The notes under the pieces are model-generated. The model saw nothing but the letters and a program-made list of their open reading frames with translations. It ran no database searches and was not told the origin of the DNA. Position numbers and translations under genes: made by a program. Of a stretch of 64,000 nucleotides of DNA, positions 44,593 through 55,355 are shown one piece after another (position 1 is the first letter of the stretch; each line of letters begins with the position of its first letter). The DNA is taken from positions 3,474,501 through 3,538,500 of the forward strand of contig OU015566.1 in NCBI GenBank assembly GCA_907165135.1, read 5' to 3'. The stretch comes from Oikopleura dioica. Taxonomy: Eukaryota; Chordata; Appendicularia; Copelata; Oikopleuridae.

Positions 44593-45645
44593 ATGGCTAA
44601 AACAGTGATTATTACCGGCAGTTCGAGAGGAATTGGTGCTGCGACGGCGATTTTATTCGCAAAGAAGGGATTCAATGTCGTGGTACAGGGAAGAAACAAA
44701 GAGAAATTGCAGCAAGTCAAGGAAGAATGCGACAAAGCTGGGGCGGCAGGAGTTTTGGCCATAGAAATGGAGCTTTCAAACACCCAAGGTGAATTATTTT
44801 TGATAAAAAATTGAGCTAAATTTAAGAACTATTTTAAGATCTGCCTCGATTGGTCACCGAAACAGTCGAAAAATTCGGCGGTCTTGATGTTCTCGTCAAC
44901 AATGCTGCCCTTGGAACGATCGGATGCAATCTTGAAAACACCACGGCAGAAATGATGGACGCTGTTTTGAATGTGAACATCAAGGCGCCGATTTTGATCA
45001 CTCAGTCTGCCATGCCTCATTTGAAGAAAACAAGAGGAGCGATTGTTAATGTTTCCTCGATGGTTTCGCATGTCAGGACGAATAGTTAGTTACAGCGAAT
45101 TTTCAAAGGCCTGACTTGATTTTCAAAGGAAAAAAAAGATATTTTTTTTACCGAAAAATAATATTTTTTTTTCTACTTTTATCCTTTTTTTTCAGATTTC
45201 TTCCCGTACGCAATTTCAAAAGCCGCCCTGGATCAATTCTCGTTGATTTTGTCAGGCAACTACGCCCCTGATGGAATTCGAGTAAATACAGTGCGCCCGG
45301 CCGCTGTGGCCACTGACATTTGGGAAACTTCTGGCGTTCCAAAGGAGATGCTCCCAGCGCTTGTGCAGATGGAAGCGGCAAAACAGCCATGTACTGGAAT
45401 GCTTACTGCAGAAGAAATTGCTCAGGATCAGTTTTTTTTTTGGCGAAAAACATTCATAATTGACAATCTCTGGCCCAAAATTTCGATTAAAAGTAGAAAT
45501 TTTTGGCGCGAGTTTTGAAAACTGAAGGAAGGCAATTTGGATGTGCTGCGATCCTGCTCTGCCCAGCATGACAGGCCAAAACATCACCATCCATGGCGGC
45601 CGAATCGAAGACAAACCGTGGGTCAACCCAATGGCCCCTCAATAA
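44593..45645 (+). CDS. short-chain dehydrogenase/reductase (SDR), copy 2
   Basis: Classical SDR. MAKTVIITGSSRGIGAATAI holds the cofactor-binding TGSSRGIG. GGLDVLVNNAALG carries the NNA motif and IVNVSSMVSHV the catalytic Ser region. FPYAISKAALDQFSLILSGN supplies YxxxK, followed by RVNTVRPAAVATDI. The end is AIWMCCDPALPSMTGQNITI, then HGGRIEDKPWVNPMAPQ. It oxidises or reduces a carbonyl/alcohol with NAD(P); the substrate is unknown. Unlike the other two copies it lacks the intron after MAK. The last intron (45426-45531) is GA-AG and is shared in position with copy 3. The stop overlaps an AATAAA. Confidence 0.85.
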
Positions 45646-45859
45646 AGAATTTTTTTCCTGTAAGAAAAAAATTTTACAGTAATAAAGACTTCCATTCTTT
45701 ATTTCTTTCAGACTTTGGTTGAATTCAAGGATTCATCCTTGTTAAGTTTTTGCAAACGCAAATGTTTGCCTACGTTTAATTTCATTTGCTGAGTCTGCTT
45801 GTTTTTTTTTATTTTTGCAAACAAAAGGGAGATTAAAAGAGCGATAATAAAAATAATAA

Positions 45860-47613
45860 ATGGCAAAAGTAAGCTTTTTTGAATTAAAAATAAATTTGTC
45901 AGAGACAATTTTTTATTAAAAATATTCAAGACTGCGATCATCACTGGAAGCTCACGTGGTATTGGTGCTGCTTCAGCGATTTTATTTGCGAAGAAGGGAT
46001 TCAATGTCGTCCTCCAAGGGCGGAACAAGGAAAAACTCCAAGGAATCAAGGAAGAGTGCGAAAAAGCCGGAGCCGCGGGAGTTTTGGTCGTCGAACTTGA
46101 GCTTTCAAACCATGCTGGTTCGTTCGGGTAGTAGGGGGTTATCATTAGGGTAAATCACTAGTATTTTCCACTTTTTTTCTTGCTAAGTAGAGTAGGCATA
46201 TAAAATCTTTTTATAATCCTCAGAAGCTGAGGATCATTTTGATAATTGATAGTGGGGGGTCATCTCGTACCCTGAGGGCATTCTGGTACCCGGAAGTCCC
46301 AAAATGTGGCCAACTTCGGAAATTCGAATTTTCGAGGCCGTAGACGTCTAAAAAGCTTAGTTACGACCTCGAAAATTCGAATTTCCGAAGTTGGCCAAAT
46401 TTTGGGAATTCCGGGATACAAGAATGCCTTCAGGGTACGAGATGACTCCCGACTATCAATAGTCAAAATGATCCTCAGCTTCTTGGGATTATAAAAAGGT
46501 ATTATATCATATAATTTATATGCCTACTCTACTTAGCAAGAAAAAAGGTGGAAAATATTAGTGATTTACCCTAGTTATCATTCGAGCTGCCCCTAACCCT
46601 AAACCTAACCCAGGGGGCTACGCCCCCCCCCCCGGGACCCCACACATAAGGCCTTAACCAGGGGGCTTCGCCCCCCGGACCCCCCCTTAAGAGTTCCCAG
46701 TCCCTAACCCTAACCACTAGCTCAGATTCTAGAGATCTTGGATAGCTCGAATCATAGGCTCGATTCGAGCCGCTCGAATGATAGCCCCTCTCTTCGTCGT
46801 TCGTTCTATTGATAAACTGATTATGATTAGATCTCCCTCGAGTGGTCGACGAAACCATCGAAACATTCGGCGGCCTGGATGTTCTTGTCAACAATGCAGG
46901 AATCGGCTTCTTCACGAATCTCGAAGAAGTGACTGGAGAGATGATGGACATGGTTTTGGGAGTCAATCTCAAGGCGCCAATTTTGATTTCGAAAGCGGCG
47001 ATGCCGCATTTGAAGAAATCGAGAGGGGCCATTGTTAATGTTTCCTCCCTCGCGTCTCATATTCGAAGCAACAGTAAGAAAATTTTTTTGTTATTTTTTT
47101 TTGAATAACATTTTTGAGATTACTTGGCGTATGCGATTTCCAAGGCCGCGCTTGATCAGTTCTCGTTGATTTTGTCGGGCAACTACGCCCCCGACGGAGT
47201 TCGAGTAAATACAGTTCGCCCAGCCGCGGTGGCAACTGACATGTTAGTAACTTCGGGTGTTCCAAAGGAGATGCTTCCAGCGCTTGTCCAGATGAGTGCG
47301 GCAAAACAGCCATGTAACGGGATTCTTTCTGTGGAAGAAGTTGCTCAGGAACAGCTTTTGATACAACAAAATAGGGGTCTTAGATGATTTTTGTCCATAA
47401 AATTGCCCTTTATTTTGCAAAAAAAAGTGACAATTTTTATCTTTGATGTCGATTGAAAGAAAAAAATTTTGGGCGGGAAATTCAAAATCTGAAAACAGGC
47501 AATTTGGAAGTGCTGCGATCCTGCTCTTCCCAGCATGACAGGCCAAAACATCACCATCCACGGAGGCCGAATCGAAGACAAACCATGGGTCAACCCAATG
47601 GCTCCCCAATAGA
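45860..47613 (+). CDS. short-chain dehydrogenase/reductase (SDR), copy 3
   Basis: Exon 1 is MAK. Exon 2 is TAIITGSSRGIGAASAILFA. Exon 3 starts DLPRVVDETIETFGGLDVLV and continues NNAGIGFFTNLEE. Exon 4 has YLAYAISKAALDQFSLILSG with the YxxxK pair. The final exon ends SMTGQNITIHGGRIEDKPWV and NPMAPQ. All SDR motifs are present. The second intron is enlarged by a foldback element and GC-rich repeats (46118-46831). The last intron (47349-47498) is GA-AG. It is very close to copies 1 and 2, so the cluster arose by recent tandem duplication. Confidence 0.85.
46146..46573. mobile_element. foldback hAT-like element in the SDR copy 3 intron
   Basis: The ends are perfect inverted repeats beginning TAGGGTAAATCACTA, and the two arms remain similar for roughly 200 bp each (for example GAAGCTGAGGATCATTTTGA on the left). 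An 8-bp direct repeat GTTATCAT flanks it at 46138-46145 and 46574-46581. There is no coding capacity. Terminal TAGGG and an 8-bp target duplication fit hAT-type elements. Confidence 0.75.
46595..46690. repeat. dispersed GGGGGCTTCGCCCCC hairpin repeat, copy 2
   Basis: Two G-run/CTTCG or CTACG/C-run hairpins with C-rich tails and CCCTAACCCTAA-like flanks, directly after the foldback element. Related to 8371-8467. Confidence 0.6.
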
Positions 47614-47801
47614 AACACCCTCATTCTGTCATTAATACTGTATTACTGTCAGTAATAAAGAATTCGTTTCGGACCTTGATGTTACGCAAGCTTTTTCGTT
47701 CACGGAGGAAAGGAGGTGTTTGCATTCAATAAAATTAACGGGAAGCAAATATCGCGAGTTAAATAAGCCGACAAGTGCGGTATTCGCACAGATCGTTAGA
47801 G

Positions 47802-49490
47802 ATGTATTTCGCGTGGATTTTGCTCATTTCTTCTTTTGAAGCTTTTCGACCCAAGCCCCGCGCTGATTGCCCGTAAGACAATTTTAACAGAAAAGATGAT
47901 AGCTCGAAATTAATTTCAAAATATAAAACGAAATTTTCAATTTAAGTCCAAATTCGATCGTAAAATTCAGGGATGAAGACCTTGCTCTTACTTGTGATTC
48001 GTATTGCTACAAGGACTTTGTCGAATGTAAGGACTCATGCTTGTCAAGTGGCTGCGAACGTGAATGTTTGGCTACGTACACCGGTATTTACTGACTCGTA
48101 AAATGCCCTTCCAAATTCTTCTTTCCATAGATTGCTATGAAGTCTGCCCTTGCTTTTCCAAGTGCCCTCTTGGCTGTGCTGACTGCGACAATTCGATATG
48201 TTCCTGTGTTTCTCCTCAAGAAAACAACAGTCTGTACAAGCAGTGCATCGACGAGGCATCGACTGAATTTACTGGATGCGTCAAAAACTGCACCGCGAGC
48301 CCGACCTGTTATGAAAATTGCTTTTCCGGTTTCATGAAAGAAAGCGAAAAATGTCCCTGTAATGCGAAGTGCGAGCTTGGCTGTCCGTGCGATGATGGAT
48401 ACAAGTGTCAACCGTTCATCACCGCTATTTGCCAGTACAGCTCGAATCATTTTGGATATGTCATGTCTGCGGATGGACATTACAAGGAAGATCGATTCTA
48501 CAACAGTCCCCAAGGAATGGCTTTTATCTTTCTAAAATTCATAATAATTTGATTTAATTGATAAAAGCTTGAACAGGAAGCTATCCATTTCTTCATCGAG
48601 CTGGACATGCTCTTCTCAACGGCCAGATGATGATTTTCGGCGGAGATCAAGACTCAAAGAAGGTGAATTAATTATTTTTTTCATCGAATTAATCAAATTA
48701 AGATCGGACGAATTGACGGCTGCGACCTCGTCGACACTGGAAAACGACTTATAAACAATTTTTACTCTTATTATGGAGCGCTTGTTACGGTCCCCGAGGT
48801 CCACGAGGAAACGATTTTGTGCGAAGGATACAATGGAAAGTCCTGCGAAAGCTTCGATGGAAGTGTTTCATTGGCCATCAGCGAGACGAAAGAACAACAT
48901 CAATACAGTTGTATGGCGCTTTACGAAAATCAGGCCTTGATTATTGCTGGAAGTTATACAAATGGAACGGAGGTTCTCAGCGTCAGGTAAGATAGTAGAT
49001 AAAATTAGCAAATTAAATAATTTTCAGTGGCTGGCAATCAGAAGCTGAACATCCAGAAGGAGATCTTTATGGGCTCTCATGCGCTTCAGTTGATGGTGGA
49101 GTTCTCACGATTGGTGGTTATAGCGGTGGCTATAAGAAAACTGTTTATTTGTTCAAGAATGAGCAATGGACTCTTGTCGGCGAATTGAAAAATGTAATTT
49201 TTAATTTTTTACAACTTTTCTATTTTCAGAATTTTTATTTTGGGTCGATGATGATGTTTGATGATTATTTTATTGCTTTTGATGGTTACGGGTACATTAA
49301 TCACGATTGAACATTTATCTTAATCAAATTAAGTGATTATCAAGTTGAACGCGCCGAATGGAATGGCACTCACGTGACATCCTCTCAAACCCTCTCTTCG
49401 CACGAAGTTGGCTGCTACCGTCCGATTGTTTTCGAATCCGACCCAGATCAATGCTCTCAGTTTTGCTCCAACGATTTCTGCTACGTCTAA
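47802..49490 (+). CDS. secreted cysteine-rich protein with kelch-like propeller region
   Basis: Signal peptide MYFAWILLISSFEAFRPKPR, then a cysteine-rich part across several exons (CDSYCYKDFVECKDSCLSSG; CPCFSKCPLGCADCDNSICS; CPCNAKCELGCPCDDGYKC). A second part has Gly-rich propeller-like strands: HALLNGQMMIFGGDQDSKK, MALYENQALIIAGSYTNGTE, GVLTIGGYSGGYKKTVYLF and MMMFDDYFIAFDG. The last exon ends with CSQFCSNDFCYV. Intron 48515-48576 is GA-AG. The combination of a Cys-rich domain with kelch-like repeats suggests an extracellular binding or matrix protein. No named family was recognised. AATAAA lies at 49502-49507. Confidence 0.7.
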
Positions 49491-49507
49491 CTCTCTTTAT
49501 CAATAAA

Positions 49508-49823
49508 TTCCACGACTCACTTACCAATCTCCCCTGTCGCTTAGACTTCAAGATCCAGCTCAGGCTTAAAAACGAGTTTTTTTTCGTTAGAACGTGTTCG
49601 CATTTAGCAATGCCAGAAAAAGAGGAAGAAAAAAATGTGTCAGGTGGAATTCGCTCCGAAGACATTTCGATAAAAATCACGTTTTACACGAATTGAGCTG
49701 ATAAAGATGCGTTTAACTTGAATAACGCCACCTATCAGTTGGAAAGCGTTTCATTCTCCATTCAATTTGATTTCGAGTTTCACTATTTTTGATCTGAAAG
49801 ACGATCGAATTTTTTGAACCATT
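49508..49823. other. spacer before the Radil-like gene
   Basis: It contains an open frame starting MPEKEEEKNVSGGIRSEDIS (49610), continuing IKITFYTN to a stop, which could be an unspliced upstream exon of the Radil-like gene or chance. The choice cannot be made from sequence alone. Confidence 0.35.
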
Positions 49824-52800
49824 ATGAAGTGGCTAAAGAAGAGAAAATCGACCCCCAGCGAGCTGAAAAAGTAAGAATCCTGCTTCTATCCCTCTTAAAT
49901 CGTAATTCTAGCGCTCCTTCTTGTACAAAAACATTCGATTCTGGCCTTGGCCGGACTGCTTCAACATCTACTTATGGCGAGAATGAGTCAACAGCTGGAA
50001 GAGGGTTGATAAAGTTGACCTCTGAGCTTTTCATGGCTATGGTTTCACAAAAAAAGGGCTTTCCGGATCGAGAAAAAGTAGGTGAAATCATGGAAGAGAA
50101 TATAAAACACTGGCTTTGCCGTTTGATTCCAGCGCGGAAGATGTTTGCCACAGCGCTGTTCTCAAGAAACATGCTCAAATCGTACTCAATCCAATCAAAT
50201 CGCCCCGCAAATAGAAAAATAGGCGATCTTTTCGAAAAAATTGTGAGCAAAAAAAAGTTTGACGAATTATCCGGCTCCCAACTCGAGCTGTGGGAGCTCA
50301 TTTTTGGCACCACCGGAAATATCGTCCTGGAACGAAGAATGTATCCAGAAGAGCGACCCTTGATCCATTCCGCTTTTCTCCGATCCGTCAGCGGCTACGA
50401 GCGAAAATTCGAACTGAAAGAGTCTCGCTTTATCAATGAAATCTACGCTTCGCTTCCGACGTTGATGAAGACTTCTCCGGATCTTCAGCCGTTGGAAAAG
50501 ACGATATCCGTTGCTGAGCCGGAACCGAAATCGGTCGGTCTTGACCCGGTTTCTTCGCTGCAAACGGTTTCGGAGAGAGATGAATCGTCACTTTACTCGG
50601 ACTTCGATAGTGATGAAGAGATTGAAGTTGTTGATCGAGGGACTTGGACTCTTCCAAAAGGTGAATATAAAAGCAGAAGGATAAAAAAGGTGTATCCTTG
50701 TTCATCCTCTAAATTGATGCATGTGAACCTTTGTTCATCTTTTAGGCCACGTAGCCTTTCCATGAGTCCCCGATTTTTTTAAGTTTTCGATTATTATATT
50801 TGCTGCGCTCAATTTTCATGAACAGAAAGGCCACGTGGCGAAAAGGATGAACAAGGGCTCACTTGCAAAAATTTAAGGACGAACAAGGACACCCTACTTT
50901 TATTTCAAATCAACCCCTTTGAAAACCCAAAACCAAACATTTATCCCAAGCCACGTGCGATCAAAATGTGCAGACCGAAGCATCCGATTTAGATTTGACA
51001 TTTTCATTTGGCGAAATCAAGAGCGACTCGGATCCCGACTCCGGCATGCAGGTAAATTAATCCCTCTCACTTTTTTTTTCACTCAGAGGAATTCTTCGCG
51101 GCGTTTGTTTTGAAAGTTGCGTTCCAGCGCATCAAATTCAAGCCTGCGCTGAATTGAGAATTTTTTCTGCACAATCTTAAATTAGAATTTAAAAATTTCG
51201 TTTTCTTTAGGATTCAGAGGACGATGTGAGCTTGTTTGCGAAAATTGAGAAAAAGGCGAAAAAAAAAATGACCAAAGGTAAGTCATATTTTTTCAATAAA
51301 AGAGATGCGCCTTTTTTTCTTCACAAAAAAATAACAATCTAAATAAGGGTATCACTTCGTTAAAAATTATTTTTCTAGATACCGTCTCCATCACTGGCCC
51401 AGTTATCTTTATCCTGAAAGCGCCCCAACCAACCCGAGCTTTTCTCCAACTCGAGTCCGGAAAAGACTTTACTCTTGGCTCCGGCGAATCTGCTGATGAA
51501 AAATTCGAGTCCCTGGGAAAAGAGCACTTCAAAATCTGCGGCGTGGATCTCATCAGAAGACTTGGAAACAACCAAGTTGCTGTTAATGGCGTCCAAGTTT
51601 CCTCGACCGCGGTTCTTCGTCATTCCGACATGATCACATGCGCTGGCTACAAAATGGTCTATTTGAATCCCGACTACGATCCAATCAAAGAAAACCAAAT
51701 CTGCGAAAACTCAAATACCGAATCTTGCGAAGAAGAATTCTCGAAAAACTCGAAAAACACCGCCGAAAAACCGAAAATTACCGCGAAAATGAGCGCGGCC
51801 GATACTCTTTGGCGCCGGCGACTGGAAGAAAATGCGAATAAAACGCTGGTCGAGAAGAAAGAAGTGGAGACTGAAAATCCTGATCGACCGGTGATTCCGT
51901 TGACGGATAAGGAGATTCCGGAGAAGAGCAGGGCGATTAAATATCAAAGTGGAAAGGAGTTCGATATTTTGTACGAGCTGCTAGGGGCGGATTTTGAACA
52001 ATAGAAAATAAAATTCTAAAAAAAAATTTTAAAAATTTGAAAAATTTGAAAAACCCGCCAAAAAGGCCTCCAACCAGAAGAAAACCCGGAAAAACTCAGC
52101 CCTTCGGTCATCATCAATCTCTGCCTCCTCCATAGCCAGTCCCTTCAAACCGACGAGAAGGCAATTTTCATCGAAGCAGTCAAAACCTTGTTGAAAGAAA
52201 AAGAAACAGAGCTCGTCGGAAAAATCGAAAAATTCAAAACTGAAAAAGCCGGAGAAAAAACCGAGGCCGGAGCAATCGGACAAATGATCGCTCGACTTCC
52301 AGTTCTGCAAGAGCTTTTTTACTGGTCGTCGAATTCGGCCGAAATCTCGATTTTCTGGAAACGAGCGCTGTCGCTTCCAGAATCAGAGATTCTTCCCTTG
52401 ACGAATATGACCACGAGATTGGTTCAGAAGTGCGTCTCGCTGGCTTGCGACACGATGGTCAATCATATAGAAGAATTGCTGACAAAGAGTCCTTTTGAAA
52501 TGAGTGTTCCTTATGGAGTCATTAGCGTTCTAGCAAAGGGTTGAAAATGCAATTTTGAAGAAACCATAATTTTATATTTTTGAGATTTTGGCTTGAATTT
52601 TTATGAAATTGAATCGAGTGCATTATTTTCCAAACAGAACAATTTAAAGCTTACTCATTATTTTCGGGCCCTAGCTGGGCTTTTTTCTCAAAATCATCCC
52701 AACTCATTTCAACCCTCTTCTTCCAGATGGAACATACACCGCGATGACCGACACAAAACTGCCAAAAAGCCTCATCAAAAGCGCATTTAGATATCTTTTC

Positions 52801-54023
52801 ACAAGAGTGGTAAATCTGCTGATGGATCTGCTCACTGAAAACCCCTCGTATTCCAAACTCGAGTGGTCTCTTGGCGTTCGCCTTCGCGGCAATCTCGACA
52901 ACTTGGCGAAATGGGCCTCGTCCAAAGGGTTCGAATCAGAGTTTCAAAAAGCGAATACGAAAGTTTCCGAAGCGGCGGACTTGGTCGCTACACCTAGGGG
53001 ACAGCTAGGCCAAATTTGCTCGGCGGTGCAGTTGAGGAGAAGATATCCGAACTTGGGGGCTGGACAGATGGCCAAGATTCTCGCGAGATTGAATGATACG
53101 GACACGGAATTCGTCAAACCGATTGCGCAGGTAAAAATTTTCTGCATTTTTTCGGAAAAAACTCATCTTTAGGAGCTGAACGAATTGGCCTCCACACCAA
53201 TCAGTCGATTCGGTTCAACATTGAAAAACGATTCAAAAGCTCAAAAAATCTCGCTCTCTCCTCACGACAAGCCGCAAATCATGACTCTCCTCGACTCCGA
53301 CGAAATTCAGAGCTTCATAAACATCATCACTTACAAATTTGGGCCACCAAGAGCCGCTTGTTCCGAAGGAGTGACGAAAAAGAAACGAATGCGAGCGAAA
53401 ACGCCAAAGATTGAAATTCCAGTCTTTGAAGGGGGAGAAGAAGAAAGAGTTTCGATTAGAGTGGAGAGCGAGAATCAGAAACTAGGGTTGACGCTGACGT
53501 GTGGGCTCGATACGTTGTTGAAGAAAAAGGGGGTGTTTGTCAGATCGTTGGTTGAAAATGGAGCGGCGGAGAAAGCGGGAATGAAGATTGGGGATAGAAT
53601 TTTGAATGTGAATTACAGGGTAAGTCGGATTTGATGAATTTCAAAGTGATACCCTTAATTTTCTTGCTGAAAACGATTATTTTGATTATTTGGGAAAAGA
53701 TGCTCTTTCTTTGAGCTCAAATATTGGTGTATCGTTTGTGTGTATGTTGATGAAAATGTTTTCTAAATCAACGAGGTACAACTTTAGGTATAAATTGCTC
53801 CATTCTCGAAAATATCAATTTGAGTTTAAAAGTGAATATTTATGGTGTTCTTTTTTCTTTCTTCGTTTTTATTCTTTTTCAGGACATCGAGAATATGGAG
53901 TACTCCAGTGCGATAAAAGTCATCAGAGACTCTGGAAAGACGCTAAATTTGACGATTTCGCGGCAAGTCGAAGCTGTTAATCGCGAAAAACTGGCGGAAT
54001 TTATTCTCAATGACCTTATTTAA
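49824..54023 (+). CDS. Radil/Rasip1-like protein with FHA, dilute and PDZ domains
   Basis: Start MKWLKKRKSTPSELKK, then an intron and TASTSTYGENESTAGRGLIK, ELFMAMVSQKKGF. An FHA-like domain lies at about 51380-51680 (FLQLESGKDFTLGSGESADE, VAVNGVQV). A dilute (DIL) domain spans about 52080-53130 (VIINLCLLHSQSLQTDEKAI, LRGNLDNLAKWASSKGFESE, LGQICSAVQLRRRYPNL). A PDZ domain ends the protein (KLGLTLTCGLDTLLKKKGVF, GAAEKAGMKIGDRILNVN, then AIKVIRDSGKTLNLTI). Order and content match Radil/Rasip1, Rap/Ras effectors controlling adhesion and junctions. A Ras-association domain was not clearly seen at the N-terminus and may be divergent or encoded upstream. AATAAA lies at 54049-54054. Confidence 0.82.
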
Positions 54024-54238
54024 ACCCTTTTCATAGGAAGCTTCTGTAAATAAATTTTTCATATTCAACAAAAACGAGTTTTTTCCCAAGCGCTGAAAAA
54101 TTGCTGAATCGTCAACGACAGACGAGAAGTAGAGTGAATCTTCTCGTGCGCTTGTCAGATGGTGTCAAATTAAACCATTCAAAAGCAGGTAGAGCAGAAG
54201 AAAATAGGAGTTTGGAATAAGAGAGAGAGAGAGAAAAA

Positions 54239-54661
54239 ATGACGTACTCTATGATTTTTCTTTTCGTTTTTGTGATATTTGTCTGGCAAGTTCAAGGAAA
54301 AGGGCAGAAATCATGATTCATTATGGATGTTTTTGGAACTTTGTTTTCCTGGATCGGCGATTGGCCTACTGGTCGAATGGGTAAATTTTATTGGTCCGAT
54401 TTTTTTCGCTAAAAATCGTCGATTCTTGCCGCCTCCCAAGTTTTAGACCAATCAGATTTGTGCATTCGGCAGGTAGGCCAATCAGATTTCATAAAAAATA
54501 TGTGGAAAACTCGAAAAATACAGTAAAAGCCCTCTAAAGCTGGTGTGATGTCAATGTACTACCTCCTTGGCGATTCTGACAGCGAGAAGAAGGCTGATTT
54601 CATCAAATCTTTTGTCAATGAACTTTCGACCGTACGAAACCCTCGCGAACCTTATTATTGA
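54239..54661 (+). CDS. candidate small secreted peptide gene
   Basis: A hydrophobic start MTYSMIFLFVFVIF could splice (donor GTCTGG) to SGVMSMYYLLGDSDSEKKAD, continuing FIKSFVNELSTVRNPREPYY. AATAAA follows near 54670. The intron overlaps a CCAATCAGA repeat. The join is a guess; the second part might be a separate intracellular peptide. Confidence 0.35.
54445..54492. repeat. CCAATCAGA paired repeat, copy 2
   Basis: ACCAATCAGAT and GCCAATCAGAT about 25 nt apart with GCATT between them, matching the block at 36898-36945 over most of its length. Confidence 0.6.
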
Positions 54662-54792
54662 TTCCCTGTAATAAAGAAAGAAATGACCTGTTTAAAAATA
54701 TATCTCAGAAAAGTCACTTCTTTGATTTCAAACAGAAGTGTGGTAATTTGTATAGCAGATTTGTAAAAGATTATTTATGCACGCTGATGAAT

Positions 54793-54814
54793 AGGTTTCG
54801 TCATTCAACCTCTC
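54793..54814 (+). promoter_or_regulatory. shared upstream motif of the two peptide genes
   Basis: TCATTCAACCT with the same flanks (AGGTTT before, TC after) occurs here and at about 55235-55254, roughly 90 and 120 nt before the two peptide ATGs. It probably reflects duplication with its promoter. Confidence 0.45.
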
Positions 54815-54835
54815 GGCGCGTGAATAAAGAAAGGG

Positions 54836-54841
54836 TATAAA
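54836..54841 (+). promoter_or_regulatory. TATA box for secreted peptide gene 1
   Basis: TATAAA lies 41-46 nt before the ATG at 54882, implying a very short leader. Confidence 0.5.
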
Positions 54842-54881
54842 TTGAGCCAGACGAGGCAAATACCAATCAGTACTACAGATA

Positions 54882-55182
54882 ATGAGGGTTTCGGTAATAC
54901 TATTCAGTCTTCTGATCGCAGTTTCATCTGCTCATGTAAAAAGGTAGATACTTCATTTTTCTCGAAAATGATTACAAAGTGACACCCTTAATTGATTGCC
55001 AATTCGGTTTTTCCTATTGTAACTTTCTATCTTCTTGGATTATAAAATCGTTCAGATTTCCGAATTACAAGCAGAATAAACAGCGTCAGTACATGGTTCT
55101 CGTCCGACGCGGAAATTTCTACCTCAGACCGCTTGGAAAAGATCCTGATGGTCAAAAATCATCAATGATCATTCTGAAATAA
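54882..55182 (+). CDS. secreted peptide precursor 1
   Basis: Exon 1 (54882-54943) encodes the signal peptide MRVSVILFSLLIAVSSAHVK. Exon 2 (55056-55182) completes an Arg and gives FPNYKQNKQRQYMVLVRRGN, then FYLRPLGKDPDGQKSSMIIL and K. A KR pair just before FPNYK is a possible prohormone-convertase site, and RR lies further on. The pattern FPNY, GKxP and KSxMxILK is shared with the gene at 55356. No known peptide family was recognised. It could be a neuropeptide, antimicrobial or matrix peptide. Confidence 0.65.
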
Positions 55183-55355
55183 ACCCACCAGTCTTCAGCA
55201 TTGAATACAGTCGTTGTTGTATCGAGAAAGAAAGGTTTGGTCATTCAACCTTTCAGACGGAAAGATTCGGTTCGTTAATTATGAACAAAAAGGTTCATAA
55301 AAGGATAAGTTCAGCTTTAACCCGAAAGACTCAAGAGCTGAATATTTGTTGAAAA

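Noticed and set aside
45426-45440. Alternative GT donor in the last intron of SDR copy 2 (after GATCA)
   Set aside because: It gives a frame ending CAAILLCPA and a stop, losing the conserved TGQNITIHGG end that copy 3 also has.
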